Below, piece after piece: positions 5,958 through 14,459 of a DNA stretch of 16,965 bases (positions within the stretch are counted from its first letter, which is position 1; each line of letters begins with the position of its first letter). The notes below the pieces were generated by a model that had not been told where the DNA came from, ran no database searches, and was given only the letters and a program-made list of their open reading frames with translations. The position numbers and the translations under genes are program-made. Source of the stretch: Bacillota bacterium (GTDB taxonomy: Bacteria; Bacillota; GCA-003054495; Carboxydocellales; JAJZTU01); the NCBI GenBank assembly GCA_021848765.1, contig JAJZTU010000040.1, positions 1 through 16,965 on the forward strand, read 5' to 3'.

Positions 5958-6359
5958 ATGAATATTTTTTTTGACAGCCCAATCATGAATGTAATGCAAA
6001 AGGGTTTGGATGCCAGTGCTTTGCGGCAGAGGGTGATTGCCAATAATGTAGCCAACCTTAATACTCCAGGGTTTAAGAAATCCTATGTCAGTTTTGAAGA
6101 TCAATTAAAGGCAGCTATGAACGGCAGCGGAGGGCCCCTTAAAGGAACCCATTCGTTGCATATCGGTGTTTCTAATGTGGAAATTAAACCAGAGGTCAAG
6201 CAGGTCAGAGAAACTACCATGCGCTACGACGGCAACAACGTTGATGTAGATGAAGAAATGGTAAACCTGGCCGCCTCCACTATTCAATATGATGTGATCG
6301 CTCAAGGGTTGATTGATCGTTATAATATCTTAGGGATCGTAATCGGTGGCAGGAGGTAA
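5958..6359 (+). CDS. flgB: FlgB, proximal rod protein
   Basis: The product is 133 aa, the normal FlgB length. It contains the rod/hook N-terminal signature VIANNVANLNTPGFKK (about 27-42) and the C-terminal region VDVDEEMVNLAASTIQYDVIAQGL, which forms the partner D0 helix. FlgB is exported by the flagellar type III system and forms part of the proximal rod joined to the MS ring. ATG 5958 is preceded by AAGGGATG. It is the first gene of the large operon; its last codons (AGG AGG TAA) double as the flgC ribosome binding site. Eight Ts at 5965-5972 near the start are a possible slippage site. Confidence 0.95.
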   Translation: MNIFFDSPIMNVMQKGLDASALRQRVIANNVANLNTPGFKKSYVSFEDQLKAAMNGSGGPLKGTHSLHIGVSNVEIKPEVKQVRETTMRYDGNNVDVDEEMVNLAASTIQYDVIAQGLIDRYNILGIVIGGRR

Positions 6360-6364
6360 GATGG

Positions 6365-6802
6365 ATGGGATTATTTGATACCTTTCGCATTAGTGCATCG
6401 GGGATGACTTCCGAGAGACTCAGACTTGACTTAATTGCCAACAACATTGCCAACATGAACACGGCCAGCCGGCCCAATGACCCCACCAGTCCTGTTTATC
6501 GTCGAAAAGTTCCCTTGTTTGCAGAACAACTTCGCCAAACCATGGCAGCCAACGGGGCAGATCCTAAGGGAGCCGGAGTAAAGGTTCAGGCCATTGTGGA
6601 AGACCCCGCTCCCCCAAGAATTGTCAACCAACCGGACCACCCGCTGGCAGATGAACAGGGAAACGTTGCTTATCCGAACATTAACATCGTCAATGAGATG
6701 GTCGACATGATTACGGCCAGCCGGACCTATGAGGCCAATGTAACAGCCCTGAATGCGGCAAAGAGTATGGCCCTCAAGGCTTTGGAAATTTCTCGGGGGT
6801 AG
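6365..6802 (+). CDS. flgC: FlgC, proximal rod protein
   Basis: The product is 145 aa, starting MGLFDTFRISASGMTSERLR with the rod signature LIANNIANMNT (about 25-35). It has the FlgC-typical middle (PVYRRKVPLFAEQL) and C terminus (NEMVDMITASRTYEANVTALNAAKSM). It assembles next to FlgB in the proximal rod. ATG 6365 is used rather than the out-of-frame ATG at 6361; AGGAGG (6351-6356) serves it. Only 5 nt separate it from flgB. Confidence 0.96.
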   Translation: MGLFDTFRISASGMTSERLRLDLIANNIANMNTASRPNDPTSPVYRRKVPLFAEQLRQTMAANGADPKGAGVKVQAIVEDPAPPRIVNQPDHPLADEQGNVAYPNINIVNEMVDMITASRTYEANVTALNAAKSMALKALEISRG

Positions 6803-6814
6803 GAGGGATAACCG

Positions 6815-7105
6815 ATGAAAATAGTACAGCAAGCGGTGCCTTTACAAATACCGGAAACTGTCTCTAAAATCAAATACGCTGAAGATGCCGGTTTTGGGGG
6901 GTTATTGAACAAGGCCATTGACAAGCTTAACCAGACTGAAATAAAAGCCGATGAAGTTACGCAAAAGTTCCTGGTTGGCGAAATTCAGGACATTCACCAG
7001 GTGACCATCGCCCTGCAAGAGGCAAAACTTACTATGCAGTTGGCCGTCGAAGTGAGAAATAAAATTGTGGAAGCATATCAGGAAATATCTCGGATGCAGT
7101 TATAG
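6815..7105 (+). CDS. fliE: FliE, MS ring-rod junction protein
   Basis: The 96-aa product matches FliE in size and order. The conserved C-terminal half contains FLVGEIQDIHQVTIALQEAKLTMQLAVEVRNKIVEAYQEI-type helices (about 51-93), with the family hallmarks VTIALQEA and VRNKIVEAYQEI. FliE is the first rod-side substrate of the export machine and joins the MS ring to the rod. ATG 6815 has TAGGAGG upstream. It follows flgC by 12 nt and precedes fliF by 19 nt, the standard order flgB-flgC-fliE-fliF. Confidence 0.95.
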   Translation: MKIVQQAVPLQIPETVSKIKYAEDAGFGGLLNKAIDKLNQTEIKADEVTQKFLVGEIQDIHQVTIALQEAKLTMQLAVEVRNKIVEAYQEISRMQL

Positions 7106-7124
7106 TCCCCTTTGAGGTGGTATT

Positions 7125-8663
7125 GTGAATTTCAGAGACCTGCTGGATAAAGTAAAGCAGCGGTGGCAGGAAACAAGTCAAAACAGAAAAGTGCTCATTA
7201 TCCTGGTAAGTGCAGTTATTCTGGCAGGTTTAGTGTATTTGGGGGCGACACTCACCCGACCCAGTTATGCCCTACTGCTGGGGGATTTGGAACCCAAGGA
7301 TGCCGGAGATATTGTCGCCCAGTTGGAAAGTCAGAAAGTTCCGTACCAGTTAACAAACCAGGGAACAACCATTCTGGTCCCCAAGGAGCAAGTGGATGAG
7401 ATAAGGGTTAAACTGGCCAGTGACGGATTATTAACAGGTGTTGGCCACGGCTTTGAGTTGTTTGATAAAAGTAAGTTCGGCGAAACGGACTTTGAACAAC
7501 AAATCGCCTACCAGAGGGCACTGCAGGAAGAACTCAGGCGCACCATCACCAAGGTGGAAGGGGTCGGCCAGGCCAGGGTTCACCTGGTGATTCCGCAAAA
7601 GAGTGTCTTTATAGAGGAAGAAGGGATAGCCTCTGCCTCGGTGGTGATCAAACTAAAACCGGCAGCCAAACTCAAACCTGAACAGGTTAAAGGCCTTAAT
7701 GACTTGATTGTCGGCAGTGTGGAAGGGCTAAAGGCCGAAAATGTACATATCATTGACACCGAAGGGAATGTCTTAAACGAGTTTCTTAAGGATCCGGCCG
7801 GAGCAGGCAGCGGTGGCTTTGCCGGAACCGCCGTAGAACGTCAGCAGCAAATTCGCCGGGCCTTTGAAAAGGAACTGGAGAACAGGGTACAAACGATGCT
7901 GGCCAAAGTGATGGGGCCCAACAAGGCTGTGGCCATGGTGACCGCAGAACTGGATTTCAATCAGCAACAAACCAATACCACAGAAGTAGTCCCCGGTCAA
8001 ATAGTCAGCGAACGAAGCACCAAAGAGAATGGAAGCGACGGCAATGGCGGGGGGGTCCCCGGATCCACCACGCAAATGCCGGGACAAAGTATCCCCGGAC
8101 AAGTTACCAGCGGTCAGAGCAGCTATACAAAGTCTGACGACATTAAGAACTACCAGCATGGCACGAAGGTAGAATCCGTGGTTCAAGCCCCCGGTAAAGT
8201 TCTTAAACTTTCCACCGCCGTGGTGTTGGATGAATCGATCAAGAATCTGGATAGAACCCAGGTTGAACGGATTGTCACGGCAGCCATTGGTTTTGACCAG
8301 CAGCGGGGTGACCAAATAACTGTTTCCACCATGACCTTTGACAGGAGTCAATATGATTTGGGTCAGGATTTGGAGAAAACACAACCAGGTAATGAACAGT
8401 TATATATGATGATTGCAGCTGCAGCGGGCGGTATACTGCTCCTGTTAGCCCTTATAATTTTCTTTATCCGTCGCCGCAAGAAAAAGACAGAACCGCAGAT
8501 TATAGAAACCCCGGGCTTACCGGTTGATGAAGCGGCTAAAACCGAGGAAGAGCCTGTGTGGGAGATTCCTCCTCCCAAGGAAAAACAAAAGCAGTTAAAG
8601 GATCTGGCAGAAGATCGACCTGACGATGTCGCCTCGGTATTAAAAGTATGGCTTAGGGAATAA
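7125..8663 (+). CDS. fliF: FliF, MS-ring protein
   Basis: The product is 512 aa. A first membrane helix lies at about 23-43 (VLIILVSAVILAGLVYLGA), followed by ring-building domains (residues about 48-225, with GLLTGVGHGFELFD and RRTITKVEGVGQARVHLV). A variable G/S/Q-rich loop occupies about 285-345. A second membrane helix lies at about 427-448 and is followed by the basic RRRKKK. The acidic-then-amphipathic C-terminal tail (DDVASVLKVWLRE) binds FliG. FliF forms the inner-membrane MS ring, housing the export gate. The start is GTG 7125 with GAGGTGG upstream. The loop contains a run of seven Gs (8049-8055). Everything expected is present. Confidence 0.97.
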   Translation: MNFRDLLDKVKQRWQETSQNRKVLIILVSAVILAGLVYLGATLTRPSYALLLGDLEPKDAGDIVAQLESQKVPYQLTNQGTTILVPKEQVDEIRVKLASDGLLTGVGHGFELFDKSKFGETDFEQQIAYQRALQEELRRTITKVEGVGQARVHLVIPQKSVFIEEEGIASASVVIKLKPAAKLKPEQVKGLNDLIVGSVEGLKAENVHIIDTEGNVLNEFLKDPAGAGSGGFAGTAVERQQQIRRAFEKELENRVQTMLAKVMGPNKAVAMVTAELDFNQQQTNTTEVVPGQIVSERSTKENGSDGNGGGVPGSTTQMPGQSIPGQVTSGQSSYTKSDDIKNYQHGTKVESVVQAPGKVLKLSTAVVLDESIKNLDRTQVERIVTAAIGFDQQRGDQITVSTMTFDRSQYDLGQDLEKTQPGNEQLYMMIAAAAGGILLLLALIIFFIRRRKKKTEPQIIETPGLPVDEAAKTEEEPVWEIPPPKEKQKQLKDLAEDRPDDVASVLKVWLRE

Positions 8664-8675
8664 GGTGATAAAACC

Positions 8676-9686
8676 GTGAATTATGATAAACTTACCGGAG
8701 AACAAAAAGCAGCCATATTATTTATATCCCTGGGAGCCGATATATCTTCTAAAATCTTAAAGCATGAATTCACGGAGGACGAGGTTGAACGAATTACCGC
8801 ATCCATTGCGGAAATGGATAAAGTTCCTAATGAAATTCAAAAACAGGTCATTGAGGAATTTATCTATTTGATTCAGGCCAGGGATTATCTGTTAAACGGT
8901 GGCGTTAACTATGCCAAGGAACTGCTGGAAAAGACCTATGGCTATGAAAAAGGCTACGAGATATTAGACAGGATTAGCTCCACTATGCAGTCAATGCCCT
9001 TTGGCTCCCTTAGAAAGACCGACCCCAGACATATTTTGAGTTTTATTAGGGAGGAACACCCGCAAACCATTGCCTTTGTCTTGTCCTATTTGAAGCCCGA
9101 CCAGGCAGCAGTTATCCTGGCCGAGTTGAACCCGCAAATACAAAGCGAGGTTGCCAGGCGGGTGGCTATTTTAGACAGAATTTCACCGGAAGTCGCCAAA
9201 GAGGTGGAGAAAGTTCTGGAGAAGAAACTTGCCTCGGTGGCCCAGCACGAGGAAACGGTGGTTGGCGGCGTGCAGTGTCTGGTTAATATTCTGAACAGGG
9301 TAGACCGTGCCACCGAGAAAGCCATCTTCGAGCAACTGGAGCGGGCCGACCCCAACCTCAGCGAAGAGGTTCGCCGCATGATGTTTATCTTTGAGGATAT
9401 TGTCAAGCTTCACGATATCTCCATTCAAAAGGTGCTGCGTGAAGTGGATAATAAAGATCTGGCACTGGCTATGAAGGGCGCCAACCAGGAGGTGAACAAC
9501 CGGATTTACAAGAACATGTCCAAACGTGCTGCGGACATGCTCAAGGAAGAAATCGAATACATGGGACCTGTTCGACTAAAGGAAGTAGAAGAGGCCCAGC
9601 AGCGCATCGTAAATGTCATCAGGCGTCTGGAAGAAGCCGGAGAAATCGTCATTTCCCGTGGTGGGGAGGATGCGATACTTGTTTAA
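8676..9686 (+). CDS. fliG: FliG, rotor (switch) protein
   Basis: The product is 336 aa, the standard size. It has an N-terminal FliF-binding domain starting KLTGEQKAAILFISLG, and a middle domain with the EHPQ motif at 127-130. A linker with VGGVQCLVNILNRV (196-209) follows. The C-terminal torque domain carries MFIFEDIVKLHD (236-247), the charged ridge helix and MKGA (267-270). FliG sits on the MS ring, contacts MotA and, with FliM/FliN, sets rotation direction. The GTG at 8676 has AAGGTGA upstream, 12 nt after fliF. The 3' end overlaps fliH. Confidence 0.97.
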   Translation: MNYDKLTGEQKAAILFISLGADISSKILKHEFTEDEVERITASIAEMDKVPNEIQKQVIEEFIYLIQARDYLLNGGVNYAKELLEKTYGYEKGYEILDRISSTMQSMPFGSLRKTDPRHILSFIREEHPQTIAFVLSYLKPDQAAVILAELNPQIQSEVARRVAILDRISPEVAKEVEKVLEKKLASVAQHEETVVGGVQCLVNILNRVDRATEKAIFEQLERADPNLSEEVRRMMFIFEDIVKLHDISIQKVLREVDNKDLALAMKGANQEVNNRIYKNMSKRAADMLKEEIEYMGPVRLKEVEEAQQRIVNVIRRLEEAGEIVISRGGEDAILV

Positions 9687-10386
9687 GGTGATAAAAAGTG
9701 CCCCGGTGAATCAGGCCGATCAGGTTTTGCCGTTACGGCAGCTTTCTCTGCCAAGTTCCGTGGAAGACAGTACTCCCACTCCTGAAGAACTTCTAATGAC
9801 AGCCAAGCACCAGGCCGAAGAAATGATTGCCAAGGCCAAGCACGAAGCGATCCAAATCGTTGAACAGGCAAAAGCGGAGGCTGAACTTATCGCCCGGCAA
9901 ATAAAGGAGCAGGCAAAGCAGGAAGGCTGGCAGGAAGGAATCAGTGCTTCTGAAGATGAAGCTGAGAGAATTCGCCAACAAGCCAGGGAGGTCTTACAGC
10001 AGGCCCGGGAGATATACCGGCACACCCTGAATAAAATGGAACCCGAAATCGTTGACCTGGCGGTGGATATTGCTGAACGGGTGGTCATGACTCAGCTTGC
10101 TGTTGAACCACAGACGGTGATGGAAATCGCCAGAGAATGTATGGAATTAGTTAAGAACAGGCCCTTAGTCAATATCTATGTAAATCATGCTGATCTTCAC
10201 ATTGTAGAGGAAGGCAAGAATCAACTGCTTCAGGGATTACCAGGAAAAGTGGAATTAAACATCCTGGTAGACAACGGTGTTAAGCCCGGGGGCTGCCTTA
10301 TCGAAACAGACCAGGGACAGGTGGATGCCACCATGGATACCCGGTGGCAGGAAGTATTGAAGGCTTTATACGGCCAGGAGGAATAA
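9670..10386 (+). CDS. fliH: FliH, export ATPase regulator
   Basis: The product is about 238 aa. After a short N-terminal KVIKSAPV comes a long Ala/Gln/Glu-rich coiled coil (about 45-125). The conserved C-terminal domain follows (VDLAVDIAERVVMTQL, then GGCLIETDQGQVDATMDTRW). FliH dimers bind FliI and dock it to the export apparatus and C ring. The start is uncertain. ATG 9670 touches the GGGGAGG that would serve as its ribosome binding site, whereas the TTG at 9679 has ideal 9-nt spacing and gives MFKVIKS, closer to family starts. Either choice overlaps the fliG end. Longer readings from 9613 would cut far into fliG and are not favoured. Confidence 0.9.
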   Translation: MRYLFKVIKSAPVNQADQVLPLRQLSLPSSVEDSTPTPEELLMTAKHQAEEMIAKAKHEAIQIVEQAKAEAELIARQIKEQAKQEGWQEGISASEDEAERIRQQAREVLQQAREIYRHTLNKMEPEIVDLAVDIAERVVMTQLAVEPQTVMEIARECMELVKNRPLVNIYVNHADLHIVEEGKNQLLQGLPGKVELNILVDNGVKPGGCLIETDQGQVDATMDTRWQEVLKALYGQEE

Positions 10387-10390
10387 ACCG

Positions 10391-11722
10391 ATGGAGATTA
10401 AGGTTGATATTAACCTTACTCCTTATAAAGAAAGGGTAAACAGGGCCAGAGTTATCAAGCCCATTGGTAAAGTAACCCGGGTTATCGGTCTGATGATTGA
10501 GGTTCAGGGGATCATTGCCCGCATTGGAGAGGTCTGCGACATCGTAGTACAGGGAGAACTTGAACCTGTAAGGACTGAGGTGGTGGGCTTCCGGGACAAG
10601 CATTCCCTGCTAATGCCACTGGGTGAACTGAGAGGCATTTACCCGGGCTGTGCCGTGGTTCCTACCGGTCGTAACCTTACGATTAAAGTGGGGAAACACT
10701 TGTGGGGAAAAGTGTTGGACGGCCTTGGGAGACCCCTTGAGGAAGACGTGAACTTAAGCCTGGGTGAAGAATTTGCCGTGGATAATCGTCCTCCCAATCC
10801 CCTTAAACGCCGGCGTATCGACACCGTACTGCCTACCGGTGTTCGAGCCATGGATGGATTGCTCACCTGCGGCAAAGGTCAACGCATTGGCATATTTGCC
10901 GGCAGCGGTGTAGGAAAAAGTACCCTCTTAGGGATGATCGCCCGGCATGGTAGTGCCGATGTAAACGTGATCGCGCTGATTGGGGAGCGGGGGCGTGAGG
11001 TGCTGGAATTTCTCCAGGAAGATCTGGGTCCTGAAGGGATGGACCGGTCAATTATTGTGGCCGCCACTTCTGATCAGCCGGCTTTGGTGAGGCTTAAAGG
11101 TGCTTTTGTAGCCACCGCCGTCGCTGAATACTTTCGCGATCAGGGTCTGGATGTCATGTTGATGATGGATTCAGTTACCCGTTTTGCCATGGCCCAGCGG
11201 GAAGTGGGCCTGGCGGTGGGGGAACCGCCGGCCACCAAAGGCTACACCCCGTCTGTTTTTGCTTTACTGCCCAAACTATTGGAACGTTCCGGGATGGGAC
11301 AACGGGGTTCGATTACTGCTTTTTACACGGTTCTGGTAGACGGTGACGACTTGAACGAACCCATTGCCGACGCGGTACGCGGTATTTTGGACGGTCATAT
11401 CGTTTTGACCAGAACCCTTGCTTCCCGCAACCATTATCCAGCCATCGATGTGCTGCAAAGTGTAAGCCGTCTGATGCCGGATATTGCTTCGGAAGAACAT
11501 AAGGCTCAGGCCGGGATCATTAAAGACTTGCTGGCTACCTACCGGCAGTCGGAGGATTTAATTAATATCGGAGCTTATGTTAAGGGGTCTAACCCCAAAA
11601 TCGATGAAGCTATAGAAAAATATGACAGGATCCTAAGCTTCCTGAAACAATCTCCATCCGAATACAGCAGATACGAGGAGACCCTAAACAGTCTGGCCGC
11701 TCTGGTGGCAGGGGGTAGATAG
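10391..11722 (+). CDS. fliI: FliI, flagellar export ATPase
   Basis: The product is 443 aa. A beta-barrel N domain (about 20-95) is followed by the F1-like ATPase core: Walker A AGSGVGKST (170-178), ALIGERGREV (195-204), Walker B VMLMMDSVTRFA (255-266), and the VDGDDLNEPIAD loop (316-327). The C-terminal helical domain holds SEEHKAQAG. FliI energises unfolding and release of export substrates from chaperones at the cytoplasmic face. ATG 10391 has AGGAGG upstream and starts 4 nt after fliH. All catalytic motifs are intact. Confidence 0.97.
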   Translation: MEIKVDINLTPYKERVNRARVIKPIGKVTRVIGLMIEVQGIIARIGEVCDIVVQGELEPVRTEVVGFRDKHSLLMPLGELRGIYPGCAVVPTGRNLTIKVGKHLWGKVLDGLGRPLEEDVNLSLGEEFAVDNRPPNPLKRRRIDTVLPTGVRAMDGLLTCGKGQRIGIFAGSGVGKSTLLGMIARHGSADVNVIALIGERGREVLEFLQEDLGPEGMDRSIIVAATSDQPALVRLKGAFVATAVAEYFRDQGLDVMLMMDSVTRFAMAQREVGLAVGEPPATKGYTPSVFALLPKLLERSGMGQRGSITAFYTVLVDGDDLNEPIADAVRGILDGHIVLTRTLASRNHYPAIDVLQSVSRLMPDIASEEHKAQAGIIKDLLATYRQSEDLINIGAYVKGSNPKIDEAIEKYDRILSFLKQSPSEYSRYEETLNSLAALVAGGR

Positions 11723-11724
11723 TC

Positions 11725-12159
11725 GTGAAGAAATTTCAATTCCGACTGGAGCAGGTCCTTCAGCAAAAGATAACCAGGGAAGAGCAAGCACTGCTGGAAC
11801 AAGTGAAAGCTCAACAGGAATGCAGCCGTTGCGAACAAGTACTGCTGACTACCAAACAAAAGTTAGAGGAAACGCTGCATTACTCCCAAAGGGTTATGGA
11901 ACCCGGTGAACAAATGCAAACTTTGATGTACCGGGAGCATTTACTTTTAACCATAGACCGCCAAAATAGAAGTTTGGGGCGAGCCCAGGATATATTCCGA
12001 CTTCGTAAGGATACAGCTATAGCAGCTCGTCAGGAACGCATGGTTTTGGAAAAATTAAAGGAAAAACAATTTGGAGAATATAAAGAACTGGAAATTTATT
12101 TGGAGCAAAAAGAGATAGACGAGCTAGCCACCCTCGGTTACTCCCGTAAAGGTTATTAA
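11725..12159 (+). CDS. fliJ: FliJ, export apparatus central stalk
   Basis: The 144-aa product is almost entirely coiled coil. It begins KKFQFRLEQVLQQK, the common FliJ opening, with charged heptads to the end. FliJ acts as the gamma-like stalk of the FliI ring and recycles export chaperones. GTG 11725 lies only 2 nt after the fliI stop, with GGGGGT inside fliI serving as ribosome binding site, so coupling is likely. The gene for MotE/YlxF that often follows fliJ is absent; fliK starts directly after. Confidence 0.92.
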   Translation: MKKFQFRLEQVLQQKITREEQALLEQVKAQQECSRCEQVLLTTKQKLEETLHYSQRVMEPGEQMQTLMYREHLLLTIDRQNRSLGRAQDIFRLRKDTAIAARQERMVLEKLKEKQFGEYKELEIYLEQKEIDELATLGYSRKGY

Positions 12160-12192
12160 AATTTTTCAAATGATTGAAAGGAGGTGAAACAT

Positions 12193-14004
12193 GTGCAGAT
12201 AGGTAAGGTCATGGAAGATTTGGGAGGCTATTTACAGGTAGACGGGTACAGCAAGGTCAACGGGGAAGGGTTTGCCGACCTGCTTCAACTAATGATGGGT
12301 TTGGTATCTCAAAGTGACGTTCAAGGGTTGCCGTCATCAAATACGTTACCGTTGAACGGAAAAGAACAGGGATTTCCCGTAACTGCCGAAGCTGGACCAG
12401 AAGAAGATGAATTCAACAAGCAAAATAATTTAACTCAAAATAATATTCTCGTCACAAATCCCGTTCTCTATAACCTGTGCAGCATTGTTCCAGTTAACCA
12501 GCCTACGGATATTCAAGGAACTGCCGAAACCTCTCCCGGAGCAGAAGCACCTGCGGGTGGGACATTCGCCAATTTCGGCGGCAATAACTTGACCTCTCAA
12601 CAAGCCTCACAGAACCATGAGCAATTAGAAATGATGGTAAACCTCAGTCCCTCCGGCAATGGGGGAAACGTCACAATCCAGTCTAAAGCCCTGACTTTGG
12701 AACAGGGAAGAGTAACCGGTATTCCCTCATTCGACGATGCGGAGCTGACTACATCATCTAAACAAGCGGGTCAAGGAGTTCTGTCACAACCATTGGTTGA
12801 GGGGAATTCGCCGTTACAGCTAAATAATGACATACCGCTGAATAAAACTGTTCTGTCTCCAGGGCTGCCGGAGAATAATCAACTTCTGATAACACCTCAA
12901 GTGAAAGACGCTACACAACAGGTTGTTTACGATTCCAATCCTCGCCCCGGAGTATTTGTACAGGAAGCTGATGCAGTTATTCGGCCGGTGGAACAAACAG
13001 CAACCCCGGACTCTATGGAAGGAAACGCTTTTACACCCGTTAAGGAGCGTGGACATTTTACCGGTATTCCCGGTCAAGAAGGCTCAGAATTACAACCTCT
13101 TCCCGGAAACATAGATGAACCGGGCAGTGCTGTTGAAATAACAAGAGTTTCCGCAGGCAAGGAGAAGCCGCTGGAGAAGCTGTTAGGACAGGAATCAACA
13201 CCGAATCTTCCAAACGATCAGGAATTACAGCAGGCAGAGCCCCGGAAAAATGGAACGTCAGTGGTTCCGTCACAGCCTGTCCTAAACCCAAAGGATGAAC
13301 AACAGGTTGATGCCGGAATAACCCGGGAAAAACCTTCTCTGTCCGTTGATCAACTGGTTGAAACGGGGGATGCAGGGAACCAACCAAATGGTGACCTCTC
13401 CGGGGGAAAACAAAACTTAGATCGATCAGCTAAGAAAGAAACTGTTCCCCAAAAGGAAGGGTTTTCTCCGGAGGTAAAATTGCACTACGCTCAGGAAACG
13501 ATCCATAGTTCTGCTGCCAAGCCGGTGGAACAAAACAACATTTCTTTTTTGAACAGGGAGGTGCCGGTAACACACCTACCGGTCCGACTGACTGAAATGA
13601 TCCGGGCCATGCTGGTTCAGCAAAGCGCCGGGGAGACAACGTTAAAAATGAGGCTTAAGCCTGAACAGTTAGGTGAAGTTACTGTAAAATTGACCTGGTC
13701 CAAAGGGGAGCTTACCGCCCAATTTGTTACTTCTTCCGGCATGGCAAAAGAAGCATTGGAGTCTTCCTTTCCTCAGCTAAAGGAAGTTTTGGCTCAACAT
13801 AACATCCGGCTTGGTGAAGCGGCGGTGTTTGTGGGACAGCAGAGTGGGCAAGGGAACCAACACTCTTTCAGCCAGAGTCAGCCATGGTACACCAAAGGAC
13901 AGGGTAAGTATAAAGGGGGATACCCCGGCATCCAAGTTCAAGAGGAACCAACCTCTACCGGTCATATCTTAAATGAGGATACAGGGGTCAATATTGTGGT
14001 GTAA
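12193..14004 (+). CDS. fliK: FliK, hook-length control protein
   Basis: The product is about 603 aa. A long, low-complexity Q/N/P/G-rich N-terminal region (about 40-450) is typical of the molecular ruler part. The C-terminal Flg_hook domain contains LRLKPEQLGEV-type sequence (LKPEQLGEV at about 488-496), TAQFVTSSGMAKEAL and LKEVLAQHNI. FliK is secreted during hook growth, measures the hook, and switches export from hook to filament substrates through FlhB. The start is GTG 12193, 6 nt after AAAGGAGGTG; a GTG at 12184 lies inside that site. An ATG at 12191 overlaps the start but is out of frame and stops after three codons. A 12-bp identical segment (12715-12726 and 13060-13071) marks a small internal repeat. 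Confidence 0.9.
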   Translation: MQIGKVMEDLGGYLQVDGYSKVNGEGFADLLQLMMGLVSQSDVQGLPSSNTLPLNGKEQGFPVTAEAGPEEDEFNKQNNLTQNNILVTNPVLYNLCSIVPVNQPTDIQGTAETSPGAEAPAGGTFANFGGNNLTSQQASQNHEQLEMMVNLSPSGNGGNVTIQSKALTLEQGRVTGIPSFDDAELTTSSKQAGQGVLSQPLVEGNSPLQLNNDIPLNKTVLSPGLPENNQLLITPQVKDATQQVVYDSNPRPGVFVQEADAVIRPVEQTATPDSMEGNAFTPVKERGHFTGIPGQEGSELQPLPGNIDEPGSAVEITRVSAGKEKPLEKLLGQESTPNLPNDQELQQAEPRKNGTSVVPSQPVLNPKDEQQVDAGITREKPSLSVDQLVETGDAGNQPNGDLSGGKQNLDRSAKKETVPQKEGFSPEVKLHYAQETIHSSAAKPVEQNNISFLNREVPVTHLPVRLTEMIRAMLVQQSAGETTLKMRLKPEQLGEVTVKLTWSKGELTAQFVTSSGMAKEALESSFPQLKEVLAQHNIRLGEAAVFVGQQSGQGNQHSFSQSQPWYTKGQGKYKGGYPGIQVQEEPTSTGHILNEDTGVNIVV

Positions 14005-14015
14005 GGAGGTGTGGT

Positions 14016-14459
14016 ATGGAAGTTAATCAAACAAACAACAGCAATAACAGCGATCTTTACCTTTCCAATAAAAAGCAAAGGGAACCGGTCAAGACCCTGG
14101 ACAAAGATGCCTTCCTGCAAATTATGATTGCACAGCTAAGGTACCAGGACCCCAGCAGTCCAATGGACAGCAGTAAGTTCATTGAACAAATGGCGGCATT
14201 TACCACCTTGGAGCAAATTACAAATTTGAACAGCCATATGGAAAAGTTATATTCTTTACAACAATTCAGCCAGGCTTCGTCCTTGATGGGGTGCGAAGTG
14301 ACTCTGATGAACGGGGAAGAACCACTTACCGGCACGGTTGAACGGGTTACCATGGGCGAGAAAGACATAAAGCTCTGGGTAAGCGGTATGCCCTACACTT
14401 TGGAGCAAGTGATCGCAGTAGAAAGGAGGGCCACTGATGGATCTGAAGAATTACTCTAA
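14016..14459 (+). CDS. flgD: FlgD, hook cap / hook assembly protein (short form)
   Basis: The 147-aa product carries the FlgD N-terminal signature: LDKDAFLQIMIAQLRYQDP (28-46), then SSKFIEQMAAFTTLEQI. It continues with SSLMGCEVTLMNGEEPLTGTVERV. It lacks the large C-terminal domain of enterobacterial FlgD, as in the Bacillus-type short proteins. FlgD caps the growing hook and helps FlgE polymerise. ATG 14016 has AAGGAGGTG immediately upstream, overlapping the fliK stop. Its last 23 nt overlap the next gene. Confidence 0.93.
   Translation: MEVNQTNNSNNSDLYLSNKKQREPVKTLDKDAFLQIMIAQLRYQDPSSPMDSSKFIEQMAAFTTLEQITNLNSHMEKLYSLQQFSQASSLMGCEVTLMNGEEPLTGTVERVTMGEKDIKLWVSGMPYTLEQVIAVERRATDGSEELL

Noticed and set aside
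7773..8384. 203-codon open frame on the minus strand inside fliF
   Set aside because: It lies fully within a well-supported fliF, resembles no family I know, and its frame follows from fliF codon use. It is a shadow frame.
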